Shown here one piece after another: positions 8,608 through 17,128 of a stretch of 64,000 bases of DNA. Origin of the DNA: Nostoc desertorum CM1-VF14 (GTDB lineage: Bacteria; Cyanobacteriota; Cyanobacteriia; Cyanobacteriales; Nostocaceae). The stretch is from assembly GCA_019359245.1 (NCBI GenBank), contig JAHHHR010000043.1, forward strand, positions 1-64,000, given 5' to 3'. The position numbers and the translations under genes are program-made. Position 1 is the first letter of the stretch. Each line of letters opens with the position of its first letter. The notes under the pieces are model-generated. The model ran no database searches. It worked only from the letters and a program-made list of their open reading frames with translations, and was not told the DNA's origin.

Positions 8608-10830
8608 CTAAGCTGAACCTTTCAAAAAGTTCAAATCGTCATTATTGAGAAAGGGAGCATTACTATTAGTAACTCCCGCAGACAAGACTGAAGCAAAAGA
8701 ATTTTCGCTTGAGGGGCTAAATATATCCCCTAATCTGGAACTAAATTGCCCATAGCTGAAAGTACTGACGCTGGTATTTATCCCTTCAGAGGGGTTAATG
8801 ATATTATCACCATTAGGCAAGTTCTCGTTAGTCACAAAATTACTACTGATATCAACGGTGGGGATTGGGCTAGGATTGTTAATGCCGACGCTATCCTTTG
8901 CACTGCCAGTAAATTTTTGGAGTTTTCCGTTCTTTCCGTGAAGTTCAGCCACCCAGGCATCCAAAGCCGAGCCATTAGCTCCAGTATTACTAGCTCCTAA
9001 CAAGCTATCAGTAAATCCAGTAACGATAAGTTTATCAGCATTATCTGTAGTAATACCTGTAGCATAAGTAAGTTTTGCTTTGCTACCAAACTCTTGAAAC
9101 CACTGATTTGTGCCGTTGGTGTCGAACTTTGCAACAAAGGCATTATAACCTTGTTTAGTATTGTCTTTGTTTAAGTCATCGTTAGAATATCCTGTCACAA
9201 AGATGTTGTCTTGTGAATCGATCACCATATCAGCTAAGTAAGTGCCATCATCGCCACGAGTGCCAAACTGTTTAGTCCACACCTGATTCCCATCTGGGCT
9301 AAATTTGGTGAGCCAGACATCGTTAGACTCTGATTTATTAACCTTTTTGTCTGCTGTCCCTAAATCGCCAGAAGTCCATCCTGTAGCGTAGACGTTGCCA
9401 TTGCTGTCAGTGTCAACAGCCCATGCAACCTCAAGACCCTCATTTGTACTCCCAAACTGTCGAACCCATTCCACCTGACCGGTGGGATTTACCTTCGTCA
9501 TCCAAGCATCATACTTCAAAAGACTTCGAGAAGGATCTGACTCTTTTATTAGTCCTTGAGTCCATCCTGCCGCATAAGTGTTGCCATCCTTATCGACAGT
9601 AACATCGTAAGTTTCATCAAAAACAAAATTCCCAATCGGCGTATTCTGCCCAAGCTGCGTAAACCACTCCCGGTTGCCATTGGTATCAAACTTAGTTATC
9701 CAGGAGTCATCTTGAACAGCAAAATCGAATATTTCGCGATTTCTATTTTCCTTAATTGATAATCCTGATAAGTAGGCATTGCCGGCTCCATCTACATCTA
9801 GACCAAAGGAGCTATTGGCAAAACCGCCAGTTACACTAGTTCCAAACTGCTTACCCCACAGTTGGTTGCCATTGCTGTCATATTTAGCCACCCAAATATC
9901 AAGCTCGTCTGATTGCTTGGATGAAAACAAGTTACCCCCCGTGTCTCCTGCCAGGTAAAAGTTACCATCCTTGTCTGTAGCAATCGAAAAAGCCTGATCA
10001 GAATTGGAACTACCAAATTGCTTGCCCCATAACCTGTTGCCTTTGTTGTCAAATTTGATTACCCAGACATCTGTAGAACCTTGATTGGTTCCTTCTAAAG
10101 ACCCTGTGGTATATCCTGTAACAAAAAGGTTCCCCGCAGCATCTGTAGCAGCAGTAGTACCAAGATCAATACCAGTAGTTCCTAATTGCCCAAGCTTCTT
10201 TTGGTCTGGTTTTTTTGGTGGTTTTTTACCTACAAACTGAAAATATTTGTCTGTCAAACTTAAATTTACTTCCGGTTTTGAGATCACATAAGCAACGAGG
10301 TCGGGTAATCCCTCTTGCACCGAAAAGATAGCCTTGCCATAAAAAAGTTGTTCAACTCCTTCAACCTTTAATCCATTAACTTCTACCAATCGATAATCTT
10401 CTGCTGTACCGTTGAGGCGAATGAGATCCTGAGTGGGGCTAAAATCATAAATTACGGTGAACTCGTTCAAACCAAGAAAGTTTGTGGTGAGTAGGGTCTC
10501 TGGAGTACCGCTATTAGAATAGTAGGGCTGATATTCATCTCCAAGAACAAATTTGTCTGCTCCTACTGATGGGATATCTTTATCTAGGATGGCTAATGGA
10601 TTACCTTGCTGAATCTCAAGAATAACTCCGTACTCTTCTGGCGAGTTATCAAATAAATCACCGAACCAAAAATCAATATTTTCTCCTTCACTGTTAGTTT
10701 GATCGGGAAATTCACCATAAAAAGTGTCATTTCCACGGCGACCGAAAAGGGCTTCAAAATTTGAAAACCCTCCTAAGAGGATATCGCTAGCAGGTGTAGC
10801 TAGTGAGGCGTTGAGTTCAAAATCGCTCAT
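8608..10830 (-). CDS. SBBP-repeat beta-propeller protein, last gene of the PKS operon
   Basis: This 740-residue protein has two parts. Residues 1-~205 contain a short RTX-like stretch (LLGGFSNFEALFGRRGNDTFYG region) and an EYGVILEIQQG segment. From ~215 to ~650 there are about seven SBBP-type repeats with cores such as DAAGNLFVTGYT, DVWVIKFDNKGN and LWGKQFGS, the signature of a beta-propeller. No Sec signal is seen; RTX-like N-termini often go with type I secretion (family knowledge), so an extracellular role is inferred. It starts 39 bp after the MFS exporter on the same strand, so it is likely the distal gene of the biosynthetic operon, which is an odd companion for a PKS pathway. It might instead use its own promoter. 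Confidence 0.8.
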   Translation of the reverse strand: MSDFELNASLATPASDILLGGFSNFEALFGRRGNDTFYGEFPDQTNSEGENIDFWFGDLFDNSPEEYGVILEIQQGNPLAILDKDIPSVGADKFVLGDEYQPYYSNSGTPETLLTTNFLGLNEFTVIYDFSPTQDLIRLNGTAEDYRLVEVNGLKVEGVEQLFYGKAIFSVQEGLPDLVAYVISKPEVNLSLTDKYFQFVGKKPPKKPDQKKLGQLGTTGIDLGTTAATDAAGNLFVTGYTTGSLEGTNQGSTDVWVIKFDNKGNRLWGKQFGSSNSDQAFSIATDKDGNFYLAGDTGGNLFSSKQSDELDIWVAKYDSNGNQLWGKQFGTSVTGGFANSSFGLDVDGAGNAYLSGLSIKENRNREIFDFAVQDDSWITKFDTNGNREWFTQLGQNTPIGNFVFDETYDVTVDKDGNTYAAGWTQGLIKESDPSRSLLKYDAWMTKVNPTGQVEWVRQFGSTNEGLEVAWAVDTDSNGNVYATGWTSGDLGTADKKVNKSESNDVWLTKFSPDGNQVWTKQFGTRGDDGTYLADMVIDSQDNIFVTGYSNDDLNKDNTKQGYNAFVAKFDTNGTNQWFQEFGSKAKLTYATGITTDNADKLIVTGFTDSLLGASNTGANGSALDAWVAELHGKNGKLQKFTGSAKDSVGINNPSPIPTVDISSNFVTNENLPNGDNIINPSEGINTSVSTFSYGQFSSRLGDIFSPSSENSFASVLSAGVTNSNAPFLNNDDLNFLKGSA

Positions 10831-10869
10831 TTTCTTTAAATCCTTGATTCCAAATATTGAGGTTTATTA

Positions 10870-12456
10870 CTACCTTTTGTAAACCCGCTTCCAAAATTTA
10901 CCACCTTCACGCTTACTTACAGTAGAAAGATGAGAATTTTTGGTTGCTTGGTTAAAAGTTGGTTGAACAAATGCCAGAACTAAAAATGCTCCAACTAGCA
11001 GAGCAGCACTGGCTACTAGCAAAGCTGTGTGTAGACCGGATACGAACGCGTTACTAATCGCTTGATGCAAAGCAACCTCAGAAATATTGCTTGCAAGGCC
11101 ATTGGGGATGTTAGCTTTACCGCGCAAAGCATCAGCAACGAGCTTTTCTTGGATGTTTGCGGGTAGACCCCAAGCAGATAGCGATCGCGCCAAATCTGAA
11201 GTTAACCGTTGGGCAAGAATTGTGCCGATGAAAGCAATTCCTAAAAGCCCACCGAGCAGATTACTAGCGTTAAGAATTGCTGAAGCAATTCCCCCTTTGG
11301 CTGGAGGTGCAGAACTCATAGCTGCTGCTGCTAACGGCGAGACTGCCAAACCACTACCAAAGCCAGATAAAACAAGGTTCCACATCACTGTTGCATACTC
11401 TGTATCAGCATTGGCTCGGATGAACGACAGAGTTACTACACTCCCCATAGTCAGTCCCGCCGCGATTACATAGCGCCACCCAAACCGAGCAGCCAACCAT
11501 CCCGAAGCCAGGGAGGCGATGACAAAAGCTGCATTCAACGGCACAAAGCACAAACCCGCCACCGTTGCTGAATAACCTTGTACTTGTTGTAAAAATAAGC
11601 TGAAGATGAACAGCAAGCTCAAAAAAGTAAAGAATACTAAAACCGAAACAAAATTGACTACAGCAAAGGTTTGATTTTTAAACAACTCTAGTGGCAGCAT
11701 TGGGTGGCTACTACGAGATTCCACAACCAAAAATGCTATAAGGCTGAACCCAACAATAGTCAACAGCAAGACAATCAGCGGCGAGTGCCATACTAGGTTG
11801 TTGCTCTCAATTATGGCGTAGGTGAGCGAAGCCAAAAAAATTATACTAAATAGCAAACCAGGTACATCAAGATGCTGCTGCGTCAACTTTTTACTTTCTC
11901 TAACAACACGGCAAGTCAACACAAAGGCGATCGCGCCGACTGGTACATTAAAAAAGAATATACTCTGCCATCCCCAAATATCTACAAATACTCCGCCAAG
12001 GGCAGGGCCCGCAATGAGGGCAATTCCTGATACCGCAGACCAAATACCAATAGCTTTAGCTTTCTCCTTCGGATCGGGGAACGTATCTCCGAGGATAGAT
12101 AGAGAAGTCGGGACTAAAGCAGCAGCACCAATTCCTTGAATAAATCGCCCACTAATCAAAATACCTAAGCTAGGAGCAAAACCACAGAGTATAGAGGCGA
12201 AAGTATAGATTACTAATGCTGTCAGAAAGACTCGCTTACGCCCAAAATTATCTCCTAACGCACCACTCGGTAACGCTAAACTAACCGCAGGTAGGGTATT
12301 GGCATTAATAATCCATTGCAACCCTGATACATGAGAACCCAAACTAGCCTGAATACTGGGAAGTGCTACATTCAGGGAGGTATCGTCGGTATTAGACATG
12401 AAGAGGGCGAAACACATTGCCGCCAGCGTCATCGCTTTAACACGCGCTTGATTCAT
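10870..12456 (-). CDS. MFS exporter, DHA2 (14-helix) type
   Basis: This 528-residue, highly hydrophobic protein has the drug:H+ antiporter motif A (GALGDNFGRKR), motif C (SGIALIAGPALGG) and the N-terminal NTDDTSLNVALPSIQ segment typical of EmrB/QacA-like DHA2 transporters. It lies 8 bp after the second glycosyltransferase, so the two are translated from one transcript. The obvious inferred job is exporting the product of the neighbouring PKS pathway or giving self-resistance. It ends in a basic cytoplasmic tail (KREGGKFWKRVYKR). Confidence 0.9.
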   Translation of the reverse strand: MNQARVKAMTLAAMCFALFMSNTDDTSLNVALPSIQASLGSHVSGLQWIINANTLPAVSLALPSGALGDNFGRKRVFLTALVIYTFASILCGFAPSLGILISGRFIQGIGAAALVPTSLSILGDTFPDPKEKAKAIGIWSAVSGIALIAGPALGGVFVDIWGWQSIFFFNVPVGAIAFVLTCRVVRESKKLTQQHLDVPGLLFSIIFLASLTYAIIESNNLVWHSPLIVLLLTIVGFSLIAFLVVESRSSHPMLPLELFKNQTFAVVNFVSVLVFFTFLSLLFIFSLFLQQVQGYSATVAGLCFVPLNAAFVIASLASGWLAARFGWRYVIAAGLTMGSVVTLSFIRANADTEYATVMWNLVLSGFGSGLAVSPLAAAAMSSAPPAKGGIASAILNASNLLGGLLGIAFIGTILAQRLTSDLARSLSAWGLPANIQEKLVADALRGKANIPNGLASNISEVALHQAISNAFVSGLHTALLVASAALLVGAFLVLAFVQPTFNQATKNSHLSTVSKREGGKFWKRVYKR

Positions 12457-12464
12457 GTCTGCTG

Positions 12465-13691
12465 TTACCTATACTCAAGTGATGCTGTCTCTGTTGTCTT
12501 GTAGCTATCAGCGAGAATCTTTTGTAAGTTATCGCAGATTTCAAACACCGCTTGATTGTTTACAGCAGCAATATTTGCACGGTAGCGAGCAAAATTTTCC
12601 GGCTCTAGAAACTTCTTCGCTGCCTTATCGATATTACGAAAATCATGGACAACTAGGCCCACTTGTTTCTGTTCGACCCAATCAGCGTTGTAGCGTTCGT
12701 GGATGAGAGTAGAAAAGTTACGTTCCGTAATCATTGGCAGCTTCATAACCAGAGCCTCACTGATACTACAAGCACCTGGTTTATTGATTAAAAAATCCGA
12801 AAGATGCATATAGTAAGGAATCTCTTTGGTAAAACTGGTGACAAACCGTTTTTGAATACCTTGGCTTTCGCGTAGTTCTTGGGCTAGTTCTTCATTGCGT
12901 CCGCAAATAAAGATGAGTTGTAGTTTTTGTCCGAAACTCTCCAAACGCTTGGCAATTTCTAACATTACTTTAGAACCATTAGCACCGAATAACACAAGTC
13001 CGGTGAGACAGTCTGGATCTAAACCTAAACGTTGCCTTTGGGCACGGCGATCGCACACAATGGGTTCATAAAAGCGAGGATGAACAATTGTTCCCGAAGT
13101 TTTAATAATTAGTTCCTCTTTTACTCCCATTGAACGAGCTTGCTCTACCGTTTTCTCAGTTCCACAGACAAAATTAATTCCTGTTTCTGGTTCTATCCAA
13201 AATGCAGGCGGAGAATCAGCATAATCTCCAATAATAGTTACTACAGGGGTTCCTGGTTTTGCCTTTTGTACACTTTCCCATAACCCTTTGCTATACATTG
13301 GGACTACGGAAACTACTAAATCTGGCTGTTGCTCACGCCAGTATTCCTCAAAAATTTTGACACCGACATCGTGATTTAGTTTGACAAGTAGTTTATTGAG
13401 ACGCATCTTTAGCGGCCAAAGCCATGTCCAGCCCGTTTTCAGCATCAGGTTGTACAAGTCATGCCCAGAAAATCCAAATAGCTTGTAGGCACTGACTATC
13501 TTTTTTTGCTCTGCTAAACCATCCGCTATTTGGTCTATATCGGTTACACTAAAACGCCAAGGTAGTTGTTGCTGCTCAACAACTGCGCGTAGTGCATTGT
13601 ACATAGCGTAATGCCCGCCACCACCTTGGGAGGTAAGGATATTAATCAAAAACTCTTTTTTTGGAGATGATGATAATTGCGTTGTTTTCAT
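12465..13691 (-). CDS. MGDG-synthase-like glycosyltransferase (GT28 type), copy 2
   Basis: I set the start at ATG 13691 (MKTTQLSSSPKK); the frame is open further to TTG 13736. The ~408-residue product resembles diacylglycerol galactosyltransferases: an N-terminal ILTSQGGGGHYAMYNAL (glycine loop then H), a middle PDLVVSVVPMYSKG, LVLFGANGSKVM, and a C-terminal donor-site stretch INKPGACSISEALVMKLP. It is clearly paralogous to the gene at 14984-16153 (shared LQLIFICGRNEELA and EIPYYMHLSDF). This fits sugar transfer to the lipid product of the operon; donor and acceptor are not determined by the sequence. Confidence 0.82.
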   Translation of the reverse strand: MKTTQLSSSPKKEFLINILTSQGGGGHYAMYNALRAVVEQQQLPWRFSVTDIDQIADGLAEQKKIVSAYKLFGFSGHDLYNLMLKTGWTWLWPLKMRLNKLLVKLNHDVGVKIFEEYWREQQPDLVVSVVPMYSKGLWESVQKAKPGTPVVTIIGDYADSPPAFWIEPETGINFVCGTEKTVEQARSMGVKEELIIKTSGTIVHPRFYEPIVCDRRAQRQRLGLDPDCLTGLVLFGANGSKVMLEIAKRLESFGQKLQLIFICGRNEELAQELRESQGIQKRFVTSFTKEIPYYMHLSDFLINKPGACSISEALVMKLPMITERNFSTLIHERYNADWVEQKQVGLVVHDFRNIDKAAKKFLEPENFARYRANIAAVNNQAVFEICDNLQKILADSYKTTETASLEYR

Positions 13692-13791
13692 AAATATACA
13701 ATTTTGAACAGTAGTTATTTGTTGAACTGCTATCAAGAAAGAAATCCATAACTACAGAAATATTAGGAAAGAAAATATTGCTGCATTTCTT

Positions 13792-14946
13792 TCATCTTGC
13801 AAGAACAACTTGTGGTTCAGACATTGAATTAGCTATCTCTTTCTCAAACAAACCAAGCGCGCGAAGCACTGCATGATCCATGTCGTAGTATTTGTAATCT
13901 CCAAGTCGTCCTGCAAATAGTGCTGTACCGTTGAGTTTTTCTACCTCTTTGAGGTAAAGATTTAAGCGATCGCGATTATCCTCATTGAGAATGGGATAAT
14001 AAGGGTCGTTTTTTCCCGGTACATAAGCCTGGGGATATTCCATCACTAAGGTAGTTTTGGAAGAAGTTTGCCCCGATAAATACTTTTGTTCGGTGATGCG
14101 AGTGATATCGTAGTCGTTGGGGTAGTTAACTGTACCAACTTCTTGGTATAGTTCTTGATCCAAAGTCTCAAACTGGAAGCGCAAGCTTCGATATGGCAAC
14201 TCGCCATACATATAATCAAAGAAAGTATCAATCGATCCGGTGTGGAGTATCCGGTTAAACTTAACGTCCTTGATAATTTCTCGGTAATCTGTATTTAAAA
14301 GCACCTTAATGTTTGGATGAGCCAGCATTCGGCGAAACATTTCGGTGTAGCCAAGCTTAGGCATAGCTTGGTAAGGATCTTGAAAGTAACGGTCATCTCG
14401 ACTGATGTAAACTGGAACTCTTCCGGTTACTCCGTTATCAAGTTCCTCTGGTTTCACTCCCCATTGCTTCATGGTGTAGCGAAGGAAGACATTTTCATAA
14501 ATATAATTAGCTAAAAAAGCTAAGTCTCCACTGGCACTCTCACGCAGTTTTAAAATAGGTACTTTAACCCCAAAACCGAAGTTTTCTAAAAGTAAGTTTT
14601 CCAGCTTTTGTGCATAGTGGGGAGGAAAAAGAGCATAAAGAGAATTCAGATTAAAAGGAATCGGAACTTTCTTCCCTTCTACAACTCCTAGCACATGATG
14701 ATAATAGTGCCTCCATTCTGTAAATTGGGAGAGGTAATCCCAGACTTTCTTAGACTTGGTGTGAAAGATGTGAGGCCCGTATTTATGAACTAAAATACCA
14801 TGCTCGTTGTAGTAATCATAAGCATTCCCACCAATGTGATCTCGCTGCTCTACAATCAGCACCCTCTGTCCTAACTGGGTTGCAATCCGTTCTGCCGTTA
14901 CACAGGCTGAATATCCCGCCCCGACGATTAGCCAATCAAATATCAT
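13792..14946 (-). CDS. glf: UDP-galactopyranose mutase
   Basis: This 384-residue flavoenzyme interconverts UDP-galactopyranose and UDP-galactofuranose. The FAD site is at the N-terminus (VGAGYSACVTAERIA, then EQRDHIGGNAYD), followed by KYGPHIFHT, FNLNSLYALFP, YTMKQWGV and the C-terminal FAGRLGDYKYYDMDHAV, all typical of bacterial Glf. Length is usual and the start at 14946 gives the standard N-terminus. It sits between two related glycosyltransferases, 37 bp after the first, so galactofuranose is a strong candidate sugar for the pathway. It could also serve exopolysaccharide made elsewhere. Confidence 0.93.
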   Translation of the reverse strand: MIFDWLIVGAGYSACVTAERIATQLGQRVLIVEQRDHIGGNAYDYYNEHGILVHKYGPHIFHTKSKKVWDYLSQFTEWRHYYHHVLGVVEGKKVPIPFNLNSLYALFPPHYAQKLENLLLENFGFGVKVPILKLRESASGDLAFLANYIYENVFLRYTMKQWGVKPEELDNGVTGRVPVYISRDDRYFQDPYQAMPKLGYTEMFRRMLAHPNIKVLLNTDYREIIKDVKFNRILHTGSIDTFFDYMYGELPYRSLRFQFETLDQELYQEVGTVNYPNDYDITRITEQKYLSGQTSSKTTLVMEYPQAYVPGKNDPYYPILNEDNRDRLNLYLKEVEKLNGTALFAGRLGDYKYYDMDHAVLRALGLFEKEIANSMSEPQVVLAR

Positions 14947-14983
14947 TTATATTTATTTCACCCCTCAGTTATTTTTGTTTCTT

Positions 14984-16153
14984 TTATGCATAACGAAGAT
15001 TAGGAGTGCGATCGCCTTCTTGGTGTATTTCTAACTGTGGTTGTTCCAAGATTCCTTCTAAAATATCTACAACTTCAAACACTGCTTTATTATTAATGGC
15101 GGCAGCATTTGCACGGTAACGAGCCAGAGTTTCAGGCTCGATTAACTTGGCTACAGCTTGGTTAATGTCTCGAAAATTGCGGACTACAATCCCAATCTCA
15201 TTATCTGCAATCCACTCAGCCGAAGGCCGTTCTTGAAACAAGCTTAAGGCATTGCAATCTGTAATTACTGGCAAGTTCATCGCCACAGCTTCGCTAACAC
15301 CTACAGAGCCAGATTTACCAACGAAGAAATCAGAAAGATGCATATAGTAAGGAATCTCGCTGGTAAAGGTTTCCACAAACCTTGGTAAACGGCTTTGTTG
15401 ACGGCGCAAGGTTACTGCTAATTCTTCATTGCGTCCGCAGATGAAAATAAGTTGCAGATTTAATTGTGATTTTTCTAGAGAATCGGCAATTTCTAGCATC
15501 ACGTTTGAACCCTGACTGCCAAAAGTGATTAAAGCAGTAGGTAAATTTGGATCTAATCCTAAGCGTTTTCTTTCAATTTGGCGATCGCACAAAACGGGTT
15601 CATAAAAACGAGGCTGAATGATTACTCCTGATGTGCGGAAAATTTTATCTTGTGTATAACCAAAATTTTTGGCTTGTTCAACTGCCTTTTCAGTCGGACA
15701 AATCAAAAATTGCTCTTGCTTCTCAATCCAAAAGTGGGGTGGGCAATCGGCATGATCGGTGATAAATGTGACGAAGGGGACATCTGGTGAAGCTGCTTGC
15801 AAACTTTCACAAAGCACCCGATTGATATATGGCTGCACTGAAACTACCATATCAGGCTGATGCTGCTGCCAGTATTTTTTCAGACGTGCTAACCAAGCAG
15901 AATGTTGAAGGCGAATTTGTAGCTTGAATAAGGGAACCAATAGGGGTTCGTTAATAAGTTTTGCCCAGGTTTTCTGGAGTACGAACTTATTATAAAAATC
16001 CTGCGATGCAGAGGTTCCAAGGATTTCTTTAAAAGCCTCGACTAAATGGATTTCCCAAGGCAATTTGCGCTCTTCGATAACTTTTTGCAAAGCCTTGGCA
16101 GTGCTGCGATGACCTGCGCCAGCATCATAAATCATCAGATATACTTTTTTCAT
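14984..16153 (-). CDS. MGDG-synthase-like glycosyltransferase (GT28 type), copy 1
   Basis: The ATG at 16153 (MKKVYLMIYDAGAGHRSTA) gives ~389 residues and the expected family N-terminus; a TTG at 16192 would add 13 residues. Landmarks are the glycine-rich acceptor loop DAGAGHRS, PDMVVSVQPYINRV, FITDHADCPPHFW, LITFGSQGSNVM and GKSGSVGVSEAVAMNLP near the donor site. These are MGDG synthase/MurG-like (GT28) features. It follows the SDR by 49 bp and precedes glf by 37 bp. Two paralogs around glf suggest two sequential sugar additions, or one for each of two hydroxyls, on the polyketide (inference). Confidence 0.82.
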   Translation of the reverse strand: MKKVYLMIYDAGAGHRSTAKALQKVIEERKLPWEIHLVEAFKEILGTSASQDFYNKFVLQKTWAKLINEPLLVPLFKLQIRLQHSAWLARLKKYWQQHQPDMVVSVQPYINRVLCESLQAASPDVPFVTFITDHADCPPHFWIEKQEQFLICPTEKAVEQAKNFGYTQDKIFRTSGVIIQPRFYEPVLCDRQIERKRLGLDPNLPTALITFGSQGSNVMLEIADSLEKSQLNLQLIFICGRNEELAVTLRRQQSRLPRFVETFTSEIPYYMHLSDFFVGKSGSVGVSEAVAMNLPVITDCNALSLFQERPSAEWIADNEIGIVVRNFRDINQAVAKLIEPETLARYRANAAAINNKAVFEVVDILEGILEQPQLEIHQEGDRTPNLRYA

Positions 16154-16202
16154 CGCTTTTTTTATGAGGTTTGTATTAGCGATCGCTACCAAGTGAACAG
16201 AC

Positions 16203-17090
16203 TTATTTAAAATCTAGTGTTGCGCCGACCATTCTTCTACTTTCATCAGCTTTAAACGCAACTTGCATTTGATTTTCAGCGCGTTTTTGGTTGAGTTTAT
16301 TTACCCCAATCCACTGATAAAATTTATCTCCAAATCGGGGAAAAATTTGCCATAATGCCAGTAAGAATTTTGTAAAATTTGCTGTCATCAGGTCTTGATT
16401 AACAATCACTTCTGCCTGATTTTGCTTAATAGCCTGGATTACTGCGATCGCTACGTCTGTTGGCTTCGATGTACCTGCTAAACTTGGCGCAGGTATACCA
16501 GTATCAGCAAACATCCCTTGACCAGAAACATATCCCGGACAAATCACCGAAACATTTACACCAGTACCTGCCAATTCTTGCCTTAGAGAATCGCTCCACA
16601 TGAGCAAACCGGCTTTACTGGCACAATAAATACTGTTGTAGGGATTTCCCTTTTTAGCTGATAGAGAAGCAATATTAATTATGTGGCCCCTTTTCTGGCA
16701 TAACATTGTTGGCAATAACAAACGGGATAATTCCATTGCAGACAACAGGTTAATTGTCAATACTGACTGTAGTTCTGAGGCAGAGTAATCTTGAAAGTTT
16801 TTGTATATCTCGATACCTGCGTTATTAACTAAAATGTCAATGGGGCCTGCAAGTTTATTGATTTGCTCAACTAGGTTTGGCATATCTTCTAGGTTACTGA
16901 GGTCATATTTAATGCCTAACCAGCGACCACCTAAAGCTTTGACTTCGGCAGATAATTGATCCAGTCCCTCTTGTGATCGCGCCACACCAACTATAGTTGC
17001 ATTTTCTTTTGCCAAACTGCGAGCAATAAAGGCTCCAATTCCGCGTGATGCACCTGTTAAAAGTACTGTCTGACCTGCAATTATTGACAT
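16203..17090 (-). CDS. Short-chain dehydrogenase/reductase
   Basis: This 295-residue classical SDR has the cofactor loop TGASRGIG near the N-terminus, NNAG in the middle, and SLSAKKGNPYNSIYCASKAG with the catalytic Ser-Tyr-Lys (YCASK). It likely reduces a ketone or oxidises an alcohol on the polyketide, or reduces an aldehyde set free at release. The C-terminal part (PRFGDKFYQWIGVNK) resembles SDRs acting on lipid-like substrates. It lies 38 bp after the TubC-docked protein. The exact substrate cannot be read from the sequence. Confidence 0.88.
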   Translation of the reverse strand: MSIIAGQTVLLTGASRGIGAFIARSLAKENATIVGVARSQEGLDQLSAEVKALGGRWLGIKYDLSNLEDMPNLVEQINKLAGPIDILVNNAGIEIYKNFQDYSASELQSVLTINLLSAMELSRLLLPTMLCQKRGHIINIASLSAKKGNPYNSIYCASKAGLLMWSDSLRQELAGTGVNVSVICPGYVSGQGMFADTGIPAPSLAGTSKPTDVAIAVIQAIKQNQAEVIVNQDLMTANFTKFLLALWQIFPRFGDKFYQWIGVNKLNQKRAENQMQVAFKADESRRMVGATLDFK

Positions 17091-17128
17091 GATTGCTTAA
17101 TATCCTCATTCATTAGTACCAACCCAGT

